From: Mya arenaria
Taxonomy: Eukaryota; Mollusca; Bivalvia; Myida; Myidae
Assembly (NCBI RefSeq): GCF_026914265.1
Contig: NC_069124.1
Location: forward strand, 16,265,088-16,329,087
Length of the DNA: 64,000 bases
Direction of reading: 5' to 3'
Shown: one piece after another, positions 22,233-35,350 of the stretch
Layout: each line of letters opens with the position of its first letter
Position numbering within the stretch: position 1 is the stretch's first letter
Position numbers and translations under genes: made by a program
Notes under the pieces: model-generated
Database searches by the model: none
What the model was told of the DNA's origin: nothing
What the model saw: only the letters and a program-made list of their open reading frames with translations

Positions 22233-22958
22233 AAAGTATTGATAGATGCTTAAAAGGAAATTCTTAATTTGAATGCATTATTATGTTTAACTCGTTCGAC
22301 TTCATTGATGAAAGAAACACGTATATGATTCTTATTAGATATAAAAGATAAGCGACATTTAGGAGCTTTTTTAACTGGAAAACTTGTGATCATTGAGCTA
22401 TTAATTGAGAACCCCATTTATAAAGACTAATATTTTTTACACAAATCATTTTTTTAACATTACAGACAAAAGAGCTAAACATATTAATACGTTTGTTTTG
22501 TGCATCAATCTAGACTTTGTACCTTTAAGTGATTGTTTTAAGTGATTTTGTCGACTTAAATACTTGTATGTAACAAGTCCTTATCAGACGTCATTGAATG
22601 AACTCGATAACGCTCTATCAAGTCGTTATTTTTATCCGTAGTTTATTCGTACTGCATATGGCTTCACATGCCTCCGAAGTATTTATAATTAAAACACAGA
22701 GAGACATCGATATTAAAATGGCTTTTGTGTGATGAATATGATACTGGCTTTTTACTAGTAGTTATCTGTGCTGCTTTGCTTTGTCAATAGCGGAAGATAA
22801 AACCATTTTAAAGCAGTCAAATATGCAAATCGTGGTTTGCAACAAAAAGCTACATTGATAGCGCTCGTGTTACATTTAGAAAGGGAGGTTGAAAAGTTTA
22901 CAATCAGCAACCTAACGGACGTTATTTTTGGTGAAAAGGAGAACCATTTTGGCTCGAA
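22233..22958. other. Upstream of the membrane-protein gene
   Basis: It should contain the promoter and 5' UTR of the gene starting at 22959. No motif is firm. Confidence 0.4.
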
Positions 22959-25900
22959 ATGGATGTCTTAAAGCTTTATTTTAACATCATCTTATTGGTG
23001 ATTGTGCAAGGTAAGTTCTGTTATTTTTTATTGAACGTTTTTCTCATTATTAAATGATTGGTATTGAAGCTTTTGGTGATTTTGAGAAATTAAAGCTCAC
23101 CATTTACTATTAGATATGTTTACTGCCATGTCGTGTATCTATCACTGAGTGTCTTTTAGACTTGTGATTTCAGACAAGTTCATATTCAAGTTTGGCTGCT
23201 GGAACATGTAGTCCCCATTGTATTACTGGACTTTAAGATTGACTCATTTCATGTGTATCATGTTTCATTTCTTGATTTTAATTATACGATACCATTGTTT
23301 ACGTCTAAAAAGGTTTCAGTATTAAAGAAATGCAGTTACTCTTTATTCATTCGCACTTTATGGTATACGAAATACTAACCGCTGCATTATTGCATCTTAT
23401 TGTCAAATAAAGCATATCATGTTTGTTCTTAAAAATGAAAATGATACATGTATGAATATAATTAATTCAGGCTAACATAATTGAGAAAAGAAACTGTGGT
23501 TAAAACTAATTACAAAGTAAACAATGTATACACCAGATTTTGTGTTGAAGATGTGTAAATTTGATCAATGTTATTTATTGTAAAACCACCTCAAGCAATA
23601 GTTAAAGTAATTTCGTTTCATTTCAGTGACGGCGGTAATCGGTGGCGAATGTTGTCTGTCCTATGTTGCACTTGATGGGTAAACTTTATGGATGTCCATC
23701 TTAGATATTTTAAACAAATTTGCTTTAATTAAATTACATCTGTATGTTAATTTCATTTAATTTAATCATGACCTTTATTTTCTTTGATTAATTAAAGTCT
23801 GACCTGGTTTTGATTGTTTATATAAATCAGCTGTTTGAGTGTTATTTCACTTTCTTTATTAAATTTTATCTTGTTTCTTAGTTCCCGCGGTATGATTACT
23901 AGTATGTACAATGCACTGTTTAAACATGACTTAAGCACATTTCACAGTGCAAACAGTAGGTTAAAGGACATAAAACATATACTTGAAAAGTCAAATTTTA
24001 TCTCGTTTAAGGTTGCGTAACTACGTGTCTCCTTTCGTAAATGTGTCAACGTTATGGTTGCTAATCAAAATGTTATATGCACATGCGGGATATTATTCTA
24101 TGACATACATTTTAAGACATAAGGACATGAGCAGTTTGAGTTTTGCCGTATATTAAATCAATGAACTTCCGGTCTACAAACTTTTAATTATTCGGATAAC
24201 CCCCGATACAGTACCGTGGGCATTTTGGCAATACAAATCTCGAAATCATAAATAAGTAATGAGGCAGTTTCAGACTCTCACATATGTACAGACAATTATA
24301 AGAAGGTTTTCTCGTAATAAAAATGTATTTTGGCGAAAGCTTGAATTGAGCTCGGTCCGCCTGAAGATGCGATTTCATTGGAAGATGAGTTGTCTCCCCT
24401 GTCTTATGCATATTCACATAAACGAGATTTTGTCAGTCATTTTTCCACGGTATGCATGAAGTGTAACGGAAGAAAGCATCGAAGTTGCCGACGATGATCC
24501 TTAAGAGGACTATTGCAAACTTTCATTATTTTTTGCATTCCTTTCCTTGCGAATTTAAGTGAAACTAATTGGGAAGTTAATCAAACATTAGTATCGATTG
24601 TGCTTATGCTGCGCAAATGTATACTGCACGATCAATAAGGACCTTGAAAAATAGCTAAATCGATCAGTTTAAAAAAACTGTTATCTTGTCTTATGATTAA
24701 TTTAGCGCCTGCTACTTTGTAAATAGAATCAAGACTCCTGGGTATGTACGTATAGTTTAAAGAATGTCTGTACATCAACGGCATTGACGATATGAGGAGC
24801 AATACATTTGAGAAACTTTAATAACTCGAAATAAGACAGATTTCCTTGTTTGCTTAAGACAAGTTCCATTTTAGGTCCACTCCAGATTTTCTCATCAAAG
24901 TTACTTTAAATATTTGTACACAAGGTTAAAACCATCCTTATGATTGATAGACTCAGTTTTATAAACCTAAATGCACATTCTAAATAAAAATGCACAGTCC
25001 TATTGCGAGAATTGCCGATAATCACAAGCATGTAAGTCTAAAGCCTGTACTAATTTATGTTTATTTATAATGATAGATTATTTTTCCGAAATGTACAACA
25101 CATGTAACTCGTATGTATTTCAGTATTCATTCGGGTTCTTTTTGGTGCCCGAACGTATGCTGTTACCTGAAAAGAGAGAAGCCTTCGAACAATACTGCGC
25201 ATCCGCTGATTGATTTCCGTTCACGTGAGTGTTGTGACGACCCTGACCTTCAAGTGTATTCGTACGAAAGAGATGTGTCCTGCGCAGAGCTGTTTTACCA
25301 AGACTGGTATTATGATACTCTTCAATGTTATAATGTGTGATTACCCCTAAAGTTATTTTAATGATTGTGAAATGTTGTCTTGTGACGTTTTTTGTTTCTC
25401 TTTACAGTTAATTGAAATAAACTGCTAACTAGCATTTACTTTTGAAGATTCGAATTACATATATTTGTGATTTATCCATAAAGTTATTTTAATGATTTTG
25501 AAATGTTGTCGTGTGACGTTTGTTTATCTCCCTTTACAGTAACTTGACGTGAACTTCTTACTAGTATTTACTTTTGAAGATTCGAATCAACCTTGGTGTC
25601 GTCATTGTTATTAAAAAAAATGATCATGAACATGGTCCGTTCATTCACTTGTGTTTTGTTTTCAGTTACAATTGTCTGATGGTCGGGTTCAAGGTGGCTA
25701 TTTTCAGCCTCATGGCTTTAGTCTTCATAAACTTTCTATACCAGATGATAATTCCAAAACCTTTTACAACCACCTTGGAACTTGAGAAGACAGGACGAAT
25801 GCATTGTTCACCACCTATCAAAGGTAAATATGATTTTTTTTAAATAAAATATAAGTTTTAATCCACTATTTTCTTTCTTTTGCAGTCTTTAAGAAATAAT

Positions 25901-26736
25901 TAACTTTGGATACCATGTAATAGGCTTTGAGCATAATAGTACTGAACCACTTGGGAGTACTCAGTACTGGTTACTCGTTAATCACAGGTTGTCCGGTTAA
26001 TGTGGTGGTTAGCGCACTCGTCCTCTCCCGCTTTGTTGCATCCAGAGCAACAGTCAACGGCTGCCATTAGAAACAATTACATTGTACTTTTACAAGATGG
26101 CATGCAAGAAGTTTTTAATGTTAATATACATAGTAATGTAACGCATTTTTAAAATTAATCACTGGGGATTTGGTAACTTTGATTACTCAAACTCAACTTC
26201 ATAATTAATGCGCATGTGTGGGGATATATAAACACGGAAAGTAGAGGACACTATATTTATCTAAAGCTCAAAATGTATGTTTCAAAAACACAGAAGCCCA
26301 AAACACGGCACGTATGTAAAATTGTGTTGACGGTGAAATAGTTGAGCTGTAAAAAGCTGAATCGAACGATAATTACATTGCTAACCTCGGCTAGGGTGAG
26401 AGTGCTCTAGTGGTAAAGGTTTCCTTCTCGCATACAAGAGGTCCTTGGTTCGAACCTGACCAGAGCTGCGTTCTTTTGGCCTCTCAAAAAGATTATAACC
26501 ATGAAACTGATTCTAGAGCTATCACCTATTTTCACAATCGAGCTATAGTAAAATAGTATTTGCGAGTCTAGCCTCGAACCAGAAACTAATTTACAGTACA
26601 TGACAGTGAACAGTGGTTGACATTACATCATACTTATATTCTCTAATCCATTTCAGGATTGGTTCGGAAGCCGTTTCACGTCTGGCGTTTACCGCAAACA
26701 AAATATGAAGAGATACATGCTGTTAGTGATGTCTGA
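22959..26736 (+). CDS. Small Cys-rich single-pass membrane protein, candidate five-exon gene
   Basis: Exon 1 (22959-23010) encodes a signal peptide starting MDVLKLYFNIILLVIVQ, in a strong start context, and ends at CAAG|GTAAGT. Exon 2 (23627-23678) adds GGECCLSYVALD. Exon 3 starts at 25124 and gives FWCPNVCCY, an RECCDD stretch and further Cys. Exon 4 (25666-25823) holds the membrane span VAIFSLMALVFINFLYQMII. Exon 5 (26657-26736) gives a short cytoplasmic tail with TKYEEIHAV. Phases agree at 1-2, 2-3 and 4-5. The exon 3 donor is uncertain: only a weak site at 25306 keeps frame with exon 4, giving about 174 residues. Unspliced, exon 3 stops at 25340 and would give a secreted form. The double-Cys pattern recalls Shisa-type proteins, but I do not claim that family. 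Confidence 0.5.
25336..25590. repeat. 130-bp tandem duplication in an intron
   Basis: Copies start at 25336 and 25466. Each has 'aaagttattttaatgatt', a 'ctttacag' acceptor-like site and 'acttttgaagattcgaat'. The duplication lies between exons 3 and 4 of the membrane-protein gene and so creates two decoy or alternative acceptors. Confidence 0.85.
26392..26475 (+). mobile_element. tRNA-derived SINE head
   Basis: It has a box A-like TGCTCTAGTGGT and a box B-like GGTTCGAACC about 45 bp later. The cloverleaf is degraded and an unrelated body follows, so it is a SINE head rather than a tRNA gene. Confidence 0.5.
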
Positions 26737-29584
26737 GCAGAGTGCGTTAAGACAGACAACAGTTTAAACACGCCGCATCGTCAAATACCCGTAGCACTTG
26801 ATTACACTCTGCGCTTCTTTACTTGTGTGCTGTTATCGGTATGCGAATCGTTGGTGCCTACGATGAAAACTTCCATCATGCAAAGGCTTACAAGTGCATT
26901 TTCGTTGGCGTTATTCAATGCTGGTTAACGCAAACAATTGAAATCAAAGCCGGTGGTTTATGGAAGGCCATGAGACAGACGAATGTATAGCTCACCTTCA
27001 GTCATGGGGCGTTGGTTGAGCGAATGAACAAGAATGGATGAAAAATACGGGGAAAGAGAGCAATTCCAAGGTGCACGCTGAAAGTGTCCAAACACTACAT
27101 TTGTCAAGGCAAATAACTTTTTGGTCCCCATATCGACTTGCAAAATTTGAATCACCGTGGACAGAAATTTGGACTGTTGAAACCATCGGATCCTACATTT
27201 TGATCATCAGATATAATACGTGTAACACAGATTTGTTGGTCAATATTTGAATAGTTTGGACTAATTGTAGAAAGTTATTTTATTCATTTGGAAGATGATA
27301 GGTGTCTTTCATATAAACAATTTATAATTATATCATATGCATTGCTCATAAAGGTTTCAAAAATACCATTTTGCTGTCTTTTCTTGTGAAATATTCTTAT
27401 TCAAAAGCAAGAAAAACAATTCATTGATTTGTTGTTTTTAATAAGAGATTTCGTTACCTATGCGAGATTTACAATAGTAGGACTGGGAATCATATGATGG
27501 ATTTCGTACCTTACGGTGTGTCTATGGAACGAAATGTAGTTGAAATGCTAGCAGATCTCAAAACATGCACAATTCCCAATCGGGAGAAAAGCTCTTGGCA
27601 CCACAATTCGTACTATATTGAAACAGAATCGTAGCCAGCTTGTAATAAAAGTGTTCTTACATGGTATCACATTCTTCGATATACAAAATATATCCATGTA
27701 AAACATTTCAGATGAACTAAAATCATATTTACGTTTTTACAAGTTAACAATAGGCATGGCTGCACAACGGAAGTGTCGACAGCTTATTTTGTTTGCACCA
27801 CTGGTGAGTGGTGGAGCTTTCGTGTAGTAGGCGTGAGACATATCATCTTTTGAGGGTAAACACAACGAGTAAAACGCTATTAATGGTATACACATAATTT
27901 TCGGACTTGATTGTTTTTGGTGTTTTTGGTGTAAATATTTTCTTTACGTTGAGACCTACCTAACAAAAAAGTCATTTCGGATCGTGCTTAAGTGCTGACC
28001 AATAAGCTGATGATATAGAAATAAAGTGATACTGCTGACCGATTGCTGACCATAAAGATAAAGAAGGAAAGTTCTATTGACAGGAATTGTGGTAAACAAA
28101 AATTCAGTCAGTTGAGTTTACTACATACGAAGCTCCGCTGTATTCTCATAAGGATACTTCTAGTTGTGAGATCCTCTGAACGCACAGGTGACGGTATGGC
28201 GGATTTCGATTTGATTTAATATACATTTGAAATTTGAATTTAAACTCCTCACGGTCAAGTGAGCAAATCTCGCATTTATTGTAGCGGACACTGACCAGCA
28301 TTCCACAGCATTTGATAAAGGAAGGGGGACAACAATGACAACTCCAACTTAACCACATACAATTGTTTCTTACCCTGAACAAACATACCCTGCAAGGCTC
28401 GTAGTTAATCACCTTCTTAAAATCAAACAGGAAATGTCTAAAAGTAACACGGTTGATGTTTATGCAGTGAACTTCCGAGACACTAAGACCCCAGAGGTTT
28501 AGTGCTCACCTAGATTATACCTTAGATGTTCCTGACCGACAAGCCTATATAACAGAACTCCTAAAATTGTGCGAACATGATTGATCAATGACTATAGAGT
28601 AAGGCTTGCAGAGAGGGCTCATGGGTTTCACAACTGTCCACAGACACGCTTACTCAACAAAAGAAACTCTTCGACTAGCTCTCGCGAACAAAATTACGCG
28701 AATGACTTATATGATGTACGCATTTTCAAACGGGATCCAATCCCGCGAAGTGCAATATGTCTTCAATAACGGTATCAATCCATGCAACGAGACGAATCTG
28801 ACCATCGAAAATGACAGCGACAGCTCCAAGGCAAAACTCATTGAAACTCCGGATTAACTTTTTTTCCTAATGAAGAAAATACAAGCAGATACTGTAGAAA
28901 TTAAAAATAAACGAGCGATCGACTCTGTTGTTATTGAAATCGTAAAACACGACGTTTCAAAAATGTGCACGACAATTAGAACAATAAGTGGTACAATGAA
29001 TAGCATTCGTGCTAGTGTAGGCTTCGTAGCCTACAACCTTTCACTGGCTAAATAATACCAAAACGATATTTGAGTAAATATCAATATTTTCTGAAGCGTT
29101 CCAGCTGTGAATATCTTAGTTTCAACACTCCTACTGATTTGCCATACTTTATTTCGTAAAAATAAGATTTTATAATTGCATTTTACAAAAAAAAAATATT
29201 TCTTTAACGACGAAGCAAACATTCCTGTAACATACTACACAATTTAAAAAAAATCAAATCCTTGCAGATAATCTTTCTTCTCGCCAAGTACACCTTAAAG
29301 CATGTAATGACCAAATACTTATCAAATGTCATTTCACTCAGGTTATCAATTTTCGATCAATATTGCATTTGTAATCTGCTATTAGGCACAATAATTTGTT
29401 CGTTATATCGTAGCGTATTTACAAACAAGCAATCGAGCGATTTTACTCGTACTTCTTTTACTTCGTGACTGCATATTACATAGTTGCATCGCAGGCAAGT
29501 GACGCCATCAAAAACGGTAAAAGTCATACAAAGTGGCATATTTACAATTAAACTTAACAAACACATATGTGCTGCTTATATTGT
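26737..29584. other. No firm gene; one repeat copy
   Basis: The stretch 27985-28050 is a copy of the CTGACCA repeat at 7411-7810. Two successive plus-strand frames (28606-28857 and 28870-29055) have coding-like composition but no recognisable family, and the first lacks an ATG at its head. They are left uncalled. Confidence 0.45.
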
Positions 29585-30000
29585 GTATGTCAGCAAAGCG
29601 GCGCTGAAGCCGTTTTCAGAAGTGATCTGCACCAGGTCTGGAGGAAGGGAGTTCCAGTCTTAAATGATCCGAGGCACGAAGCTGTTCTTGTAATGTTCGT
29701 AGTTGGCCCTGTGTTTAATATAGGCTTTGTTATGTTTCTTACCACCATGGTAATGTGCTGAAGTAACATAGCCCAGTATTTCAACTGGAGAAAGAGTGTT
29801 AACTACTTTTTAGATGGGTTAGTCACGTAATATTGTGTCTATGCTGAAAATGTTGCCAATCTATATTGTTAAGCATATATGATATGTTACGCTGTCTAGA
29901 TACGAGTAGTTCCCGGTGACGAGTCAGGCTTCCTTGCGTTGAACTGTATCTAGGGATTAAATATCCTGTCTAAAGTGTGGATCCCACACTGAAGAGTATT
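29585..30000 (-). mobile_element. LINE relic, 3' end of reverse-transcriptase ORF
   Basis: Minus-strand translation in shifting frames gives the order typical of the C-terminal RT region of non-LTR elements: SSVWDPH, VQRKEA-LVTGNYSYLDSVTYHML, DWQHFQHRHN, then YKNSFVPRII and DWNSLPPDLVQITS. Several stops and frameshifts interrupt it, so it is long dead. The clade (CR1/L2-like) is a guess. Confidence 0.75.
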
Positions 30001-32020
30001 CTAGATGTGGTCGTTCTAGAGGTCGGTGGCGCCGATTGGTCCAGTCCTATTGGATCGAATATTGACGCAAACCGTGGACGCTGTTGAACTACTTTAGACC
30101 ATCAGTGTATGCAGCCTTTACCCAAAGTTGCTAGATTCATCATCTACACCTCACAAAGGACCGACGAGGCTCCAAAACATTATATTACTCCGCGTTAAAA
30201 CGTAAAGCCTCACAGACATTGTATAACATACCGTTTAGTAAGGTCAAGTGAGCTTTGTTTGAAATCATCTCTACCGAGTCTTTCTTCGCGTTAACTTCGA
30301 TTTTCCAATTCAAATTCAATCCTTTGAAATAATTATGCGTTTAATCTACCTCCAACTTTGTTTCGGACATGTTTATCGTTCGTTCTCTAACGATATACGT
30401 CATTTAATGTGAATAAATGACATTTTTCAATTTCTATCCTAGTTTGTCAATTACTCCAAACAAATGAACTCAACTCTTACTTTTAAGAGAGTACTCATAA
30501 AATTATTTAATCTAACATTTTATTGATTACAAATGTACGCTAATAGTACAAATGGAATATTTCTATATATATATGTAATATATATAACTTATTTTATAAT
30601 TGTTCATTACATTCTTCTTAAGGAGCTTATGGGAGATGAGGCCAGACATCAAGTGGTACATGTGTAGTTGACAATCCAGTATTTTTGGTGACGAACGGGC
30701 AGTTTTTCATTAAATAGAATACTATACATATTTAATATTTGCTAAGCTGAACGAAACTGTAGTGCTTTATTGCTGCAATTATTGATATTGCCTATTGCTC
30801 AACCCTTTGAGGTAGGTCGCCATGGAAGACGGCGAATTATAGTGATCAATTAGAAGTTAATCGGGTCAATATGTTGGGACGTTTGTTTTTAAAAAAGCAT
30901 TGCGCATGCCTTTGTGCAAATATTTTATATCACTTTGTGATGTGGCGTTTGTCTCATCATATTTAATCACTTGAATGACTTGAACTAAAACTGGAGTCTA
31001 GTACAAATATTCCAAACCATTTAAATGATATATGCCAAAATAGAACGTGTATATGAAATGTTAAGTCGGGTTGTTACTTCTATATGAAAACTCCATGGCT
31101 TTTACAGTTTAAAAACAACTTAATGGGAAAGGGTGAAAGAAAGAGTTATGATTATGAGTAATAAAAAACAGGTCATAGAATTAGAGTTTAGCAACCGGTG
31201 AAGTACGAGTCATGATATCGAAGCCATTTTCAGAGATAGCAACTCTGCCGATAATGTTGAATGTAAATGATACAACGTCTTTCGAGTAAGTCGTCACAAA
31301 TGAGAAATTTTAGTGGAGTTTTGTTTGTAATGGATGCTTTTCATCTGTTGAAAAACTATTAAAATGGAATCAAGTTGATTTACGGCAAGTGAATTTTATG
31401 AAAAATACATGTTTTCCATCGTTAACGTGTTGGTGTTGTTTTTTCGTTTACACATTTCTTGAACGGACCGTAAACATTTTATTCTATGATACAAATAAAC
31501 GTCACAATTAAAGTTCAAAGAAGCATACAGAGGCTTTTCAAGTTGTAAAATGGAACAAATGTGACCAGCAACTGGATTTTTGGTCCGAAACTACTTTATG
31601 GATGAAAATGAGATGTTGGTATTTCCTGACACGCGTTTTCTTTATAAATAAATTGCTTAATTTAAAATTGCTTTTTTAGCGAAATAATGCTTTAAAATCT
31701 AGAAGGGCATAAGTTAGAGAAAGATATGTTTTGACCTTCCTGAATATGTCAGAATAAATGAAAAATGTTCGCAAAGTTCCATAGTTTATTGGCGATTTTC
31801 GAGGTAAAACTAATGAATGGACATTAGGTTGGTAATTTCACCTGATATAAGACTATGTTCGACAGCATACACGTAAATCATGCAGAACTCACAATTTATT
31901 TAGTAGTTGTATGTAAGAAATATAGTTTCGTGTCCAACTGATATCGCACAACTCACTTTCTCTATCTAAGCTCTTCAACATGGTCGAGCTACATTTCCTA
32001 AACGAACCGAAGGTCAATTA
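30001..32020. other. No gene recognised
   Basis: AT-rich DNA with a short (TA)n run near 30570-30590. The first 200 bp may still be LINE-derived. Confidence 0.4.
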
Positions 32021-32435
32021 TGACAAAACAAAACTTTAATTTCAAAACATAACATTGGACATATTCAAGTGGCTGTGATAATAAATTATACGCCTGAAGG
32101 GGATACCTGAAATATTCCCGTATGACTTAATATCGTTGGGGAACGTTCAATATTTGTACTCATACTTAGTATAAGATAGTTTTAATTTAACCAGAGCATG
32201 ATAATTCAATCATATGTTTTTGTCATGGGATCTTAGACCAGAAATAACTGGTTCCTTGACCTAATATCAGATATCCCTTCTTAAAGGATAAGGACTCCGA
32301 TTGGACGATCATTTCTTACCGCCTTCATGCGTATAATTTAATATCACAACCACTTGAATATGTCAAGGACCTAGGTCCGTAAATATGTCCAATGTTATGT
32401 TTTGAAATTAAAGTGTGTTTTTTTTTGTTTTGTCA
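32021..32435. mobile_element. Foldback (long inverted repeat) element
   Basis: The left arm 32021-32100 (TGACAAAACAAAACTTTAAT outward end) reappears inverted at 32321-32435. Shared blocks include 'cataacattggacatat', 'tcaagtgg-tgtgat' and 'aaattatacgc-tgaagg'. The right arm carries an extra segment of about 25 bp. The loop is about 220 bp and has no coding content. Confidence 0.8.
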
Positions 32436-33370
32436 GTATTGATAAAGCCTTGAACCCTTACCCATATCTAACAACTTTGTCCCGTGACTGTTCCTTGACC
32501 TATCGATTGAGGCCCTGTCTGGAGTACAATCAAAATTGTCGTCTGGACTGTCAATACAGCAATTAAATTTATAATGTATAATGTAATCCTTTTAATTCGT
32601 TGGTCTTCTATTAATATCAAAACTTACAAAAACACCGCCCATAGCAATATATAAAGATATATCATTTTCTAAATAGTCAAATACATCAATATTCCAAATG
32701 TAAGATCCGCATAAATATATATTTTCAGCAGTGTCAGAAAATGGTCTCATTTTATCCACACAATCGTATTTGAATGCGTCTTTTACGTTAAGCGTATCTA
32801 TTTTGAAATTTGCGATAAACATTAGGTGATTTGAAACCATTTAAATCAGTCTTACTACCGGAATCACATCAAAATCCATTTAAAAACAAATATCGTACTG
32901 TTCTTAAATATTCACAAAATCAGTTTTACAATAAAACTCGGAGTTCACCTTCCTCATGTCCCCACAGCTTCACTTGCTTCCCGTCCATTTACAACATGTC
33001 GTACACTAATCTATCCACGAGAGGTGATCATCTTTCATCTTAGGGACGAGTCTGCGCCCCTTGTCGAGCATTCTCGGTGAGAAACAGGCAGCCCGTCCGT
33101 GCCATGTGTTTCCATTGACGTCGCATGCCTGTATATAATTGAGGTATATGGGTAATGCTGCGGATAAAGGTGATTTTTTACCGGTAGCAGTTTCAAATAC
33201 CACTTTTGTCTAATGAGAGGCTCTCACAATGGGCAGAATTTTACCATGTATACTTTGAATCGCGGGCTGGGTGAGGGGCAAAATTGAGAACTATTGATAT
33301 TTTTTCTTTTTGCATTTCATTGGTTGATTAATCATATTGAAGTTAAAACTAAAAGCTGTATTGTGTATTC
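32436..33370. other. No gene recognised
   Basis: No conserved coding signal; ordinary AT-rich sequence. Confidence 0.4.
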
Positions 33371-34190
33371 GTTGACTTTTGCGAAGCTTTCTATTTTATT
33401 GTAAGAGAGAATCTTTGGTTTAAAAATTATAGACTCGGAACCAAAGGCAGTCTGTTTAATGTTATACAATCAATGAATGGTCATGTCTCTCGCCGTTTCT
33501 ATTCTTAATGTATTTCAATGACTTAAAAGATTTTTTTACATTTACAAGGCGCTAAAAGCATTGGTACAGACATGATAAAGTTGTTTTTCCTAACTTACGT
33601 TCGCTGACGACAAAGTAATGTTTGCGGAACCAGGTGAAGAATTACAATCAAATTTAAATATTCTCAGTGAGTATTGTAACAGATGGAAACTAAAGATCAC
33701 AATTGACAAAAAAGGTTAACCTGCCGAACATATGCAAGAATTCCAGATAAATTACGCGGCTATCATGATGGTAACATTTTAGATATAATCGGCAATTTTA
33801 CGTATCTCGGCGTAGTTCTTACAACAGGTGGTTCTTTTCTGCAAGCAACAACAACACTCGCCAGACAAGCAAGACAAATGTTTTAACCCGGTCATAATTA
33901 AGAGCTCTTTGATAAAATATTTTAACCTATAGTATTGTATGGGTCTGAATACTTGGGAAACGCCAAACGCATCCATTCTTTTTTTTGTAAAATATGTGTT
34001 TTTGCATGTGCATAAAATTGACATTACGGTCAACAAGACTAGCAGAACAAAACATTTATGAAATAAAAATAATCAATTTCATGATGCATTATAAGAACAG
34101 TCATTCAAGTTTGCAAAAAAATATATCATTAAAGTCATTAAATCAATGCAAGAATTTTAAACAAGTTCAAGAACCAAGTGAAGCTGTTAA
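33371..34190 (+). mobile_element. LINE relic, reverse-transcriptase domain
   Basis: Plus-strand frames give, in order, VDFCEAFYFIVRENLWFK, LGTKGSLFNVIQSMNGHVS, LSPFLFLMYFNDL, FADDKVMFAEPGEELQS with the RT catalytic FADD, EYCNRWKLKITIDK, and NFTYLGVVLTTGGSF. This is the palm and thumb of a non-LTR retrotransposon RT. Stops and frameshifts split it, so it is a dead fragment without its endonuclease. The clade is not assigned. Confidence 0.85.
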
Positions 34191-35044
34191 GTAATAGCAA
34201 TACCTGAGGTATTGGCGCCGCACTGAAGTGCGCGCCTATTATTGGATGGGAATGTGTTTTTAATTAGCGTTAGAAGCGGTTTTTAATCTGATTGACAGAT
34301 GTTTTTTTATTGTTATTCTATTATGATTTAAAAAATGCAAATGGATGACCATAGCATGGATGTTAATAATGCTATTGATGGTTAAAAAGATTGCCTTCAA
34401 TTTATCTTCAAAACATTATTTCAGAAGAACGACAAATAAGTTTAATAACTGTTCCCGATTCATTTACGTTATCCGATTGGTTACCTGTAATCATGTGCCG
34501 GAAATGTAAAAAGGGGGGACCGGTTATTATGTGATTGCGAATAATTATGTTCTATTTTGTTTTGTTATGTTTACTGAATTAGTAAACCATAAGCTAAGAT
34601 ATCTTTTAATTTTATCCATATCGGAATTGAATGTTCACCTTACTTTATTTGTTAATGTGACATTAGTTGACATTAGGTAAGGTTGACATTAGTAAAATTT
34701 CATTACGATTGTCCCGAGTTGTTTTAATTAACAATACACAGTCAGCGCACAAAATGATTGGTCGAGTCAGTCATGTGATATGATGTTTAAGAGGGAACTT
34801 CATAAATCTTGCACTTTTCCCTTAGTCATTATATGGCCGTTGACCGTAACCATTCATTGTTTTTAAACATATTACAAATGCATAAACTATTAAACGGCGC
34901 CCTTTGATGCTTTGCATCAATGGTCTTTCTTGTATCTGTCTTCCATTAAAGTCAAAATCCTACTCGGGACTAGTCATTTGCGCCTCAAGCGGCAATAATG
35001 CTAGTGAAGGTTGTGAAAGAAACAACAAAGTTTATAATAGGAGG
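34191..35044. other. No gene recognised
   Basis: Nothing beyond a short palindromic word (GATGCTTTGCATC near 34906). Confidence 0.4.
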
Positions 35045-35170
35045 TTACAAGTAAAATAAGTTAGATATGCCTTATGGCGAGACATGTACAATCTGACCGA
35101 TGACCTGGTTGAACTGTCCCAGGGTAGGGCATGCCACTATGTCGGGTGGGAGCTTGTTCCAATGGTTCCA
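35045..35170 (-). mobile_element. LINE relic, RT C-terminal scrap
   Basis: One minus-strand frame reads VPEWNHWNKLPPDIVACPTL, the W-N-x-LP motif found at the end of LINE reverse-transcriptase proteins. The fragment is about 120 bp. Confidence 0.55.
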
Positions 35171-35194
35171 TTCGGGTACTTTTTTACCTTTGTC

Positions 35195-35262
35195 TGTGGG
35201 CAAGATAAGGATTTCCAGCATGGCCAAATATATTAATCTACTTATCTTAGGTGGGAGACTAT
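35195..35262 (-). repeat. Dispersed repeat, partner of 6158-6225
   Basis: The reverse complement contains 'ccatgctgga-at-cttatcttgcccac' and 'tctcccacct-agataagtagat', matching the order at 6105-6225. Confidence 0.6.
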
Positions 35263-35318
35263 CTACTCTACTACTCTAAAAGTGTCAACTCTTCGCCAAT
35301 AAACAAATACACAGGAAA

Positions 35319-35350
35319 TTCACCCCACCCCCACCCCCACCCCCACCCCT
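35319..35350. repeat. (CCCCCA)n tract
   Basis: Five runs of four to five C are separated by single A. The minus strand is a G-quadruplex-forming pattern. Confidence 0.9.

Noticed and set aside
25988-26040. tRNA-like 'gtggttagcgcac' stretch
   Set aside because: Only a box A-like word; no convincing box B or cloverleaf.
26392-26475. Functional tRNA gene
   Set aside because: Both internal boxes are present but the acceptor and anticodon stems do not pair well; better read as a SINE head.
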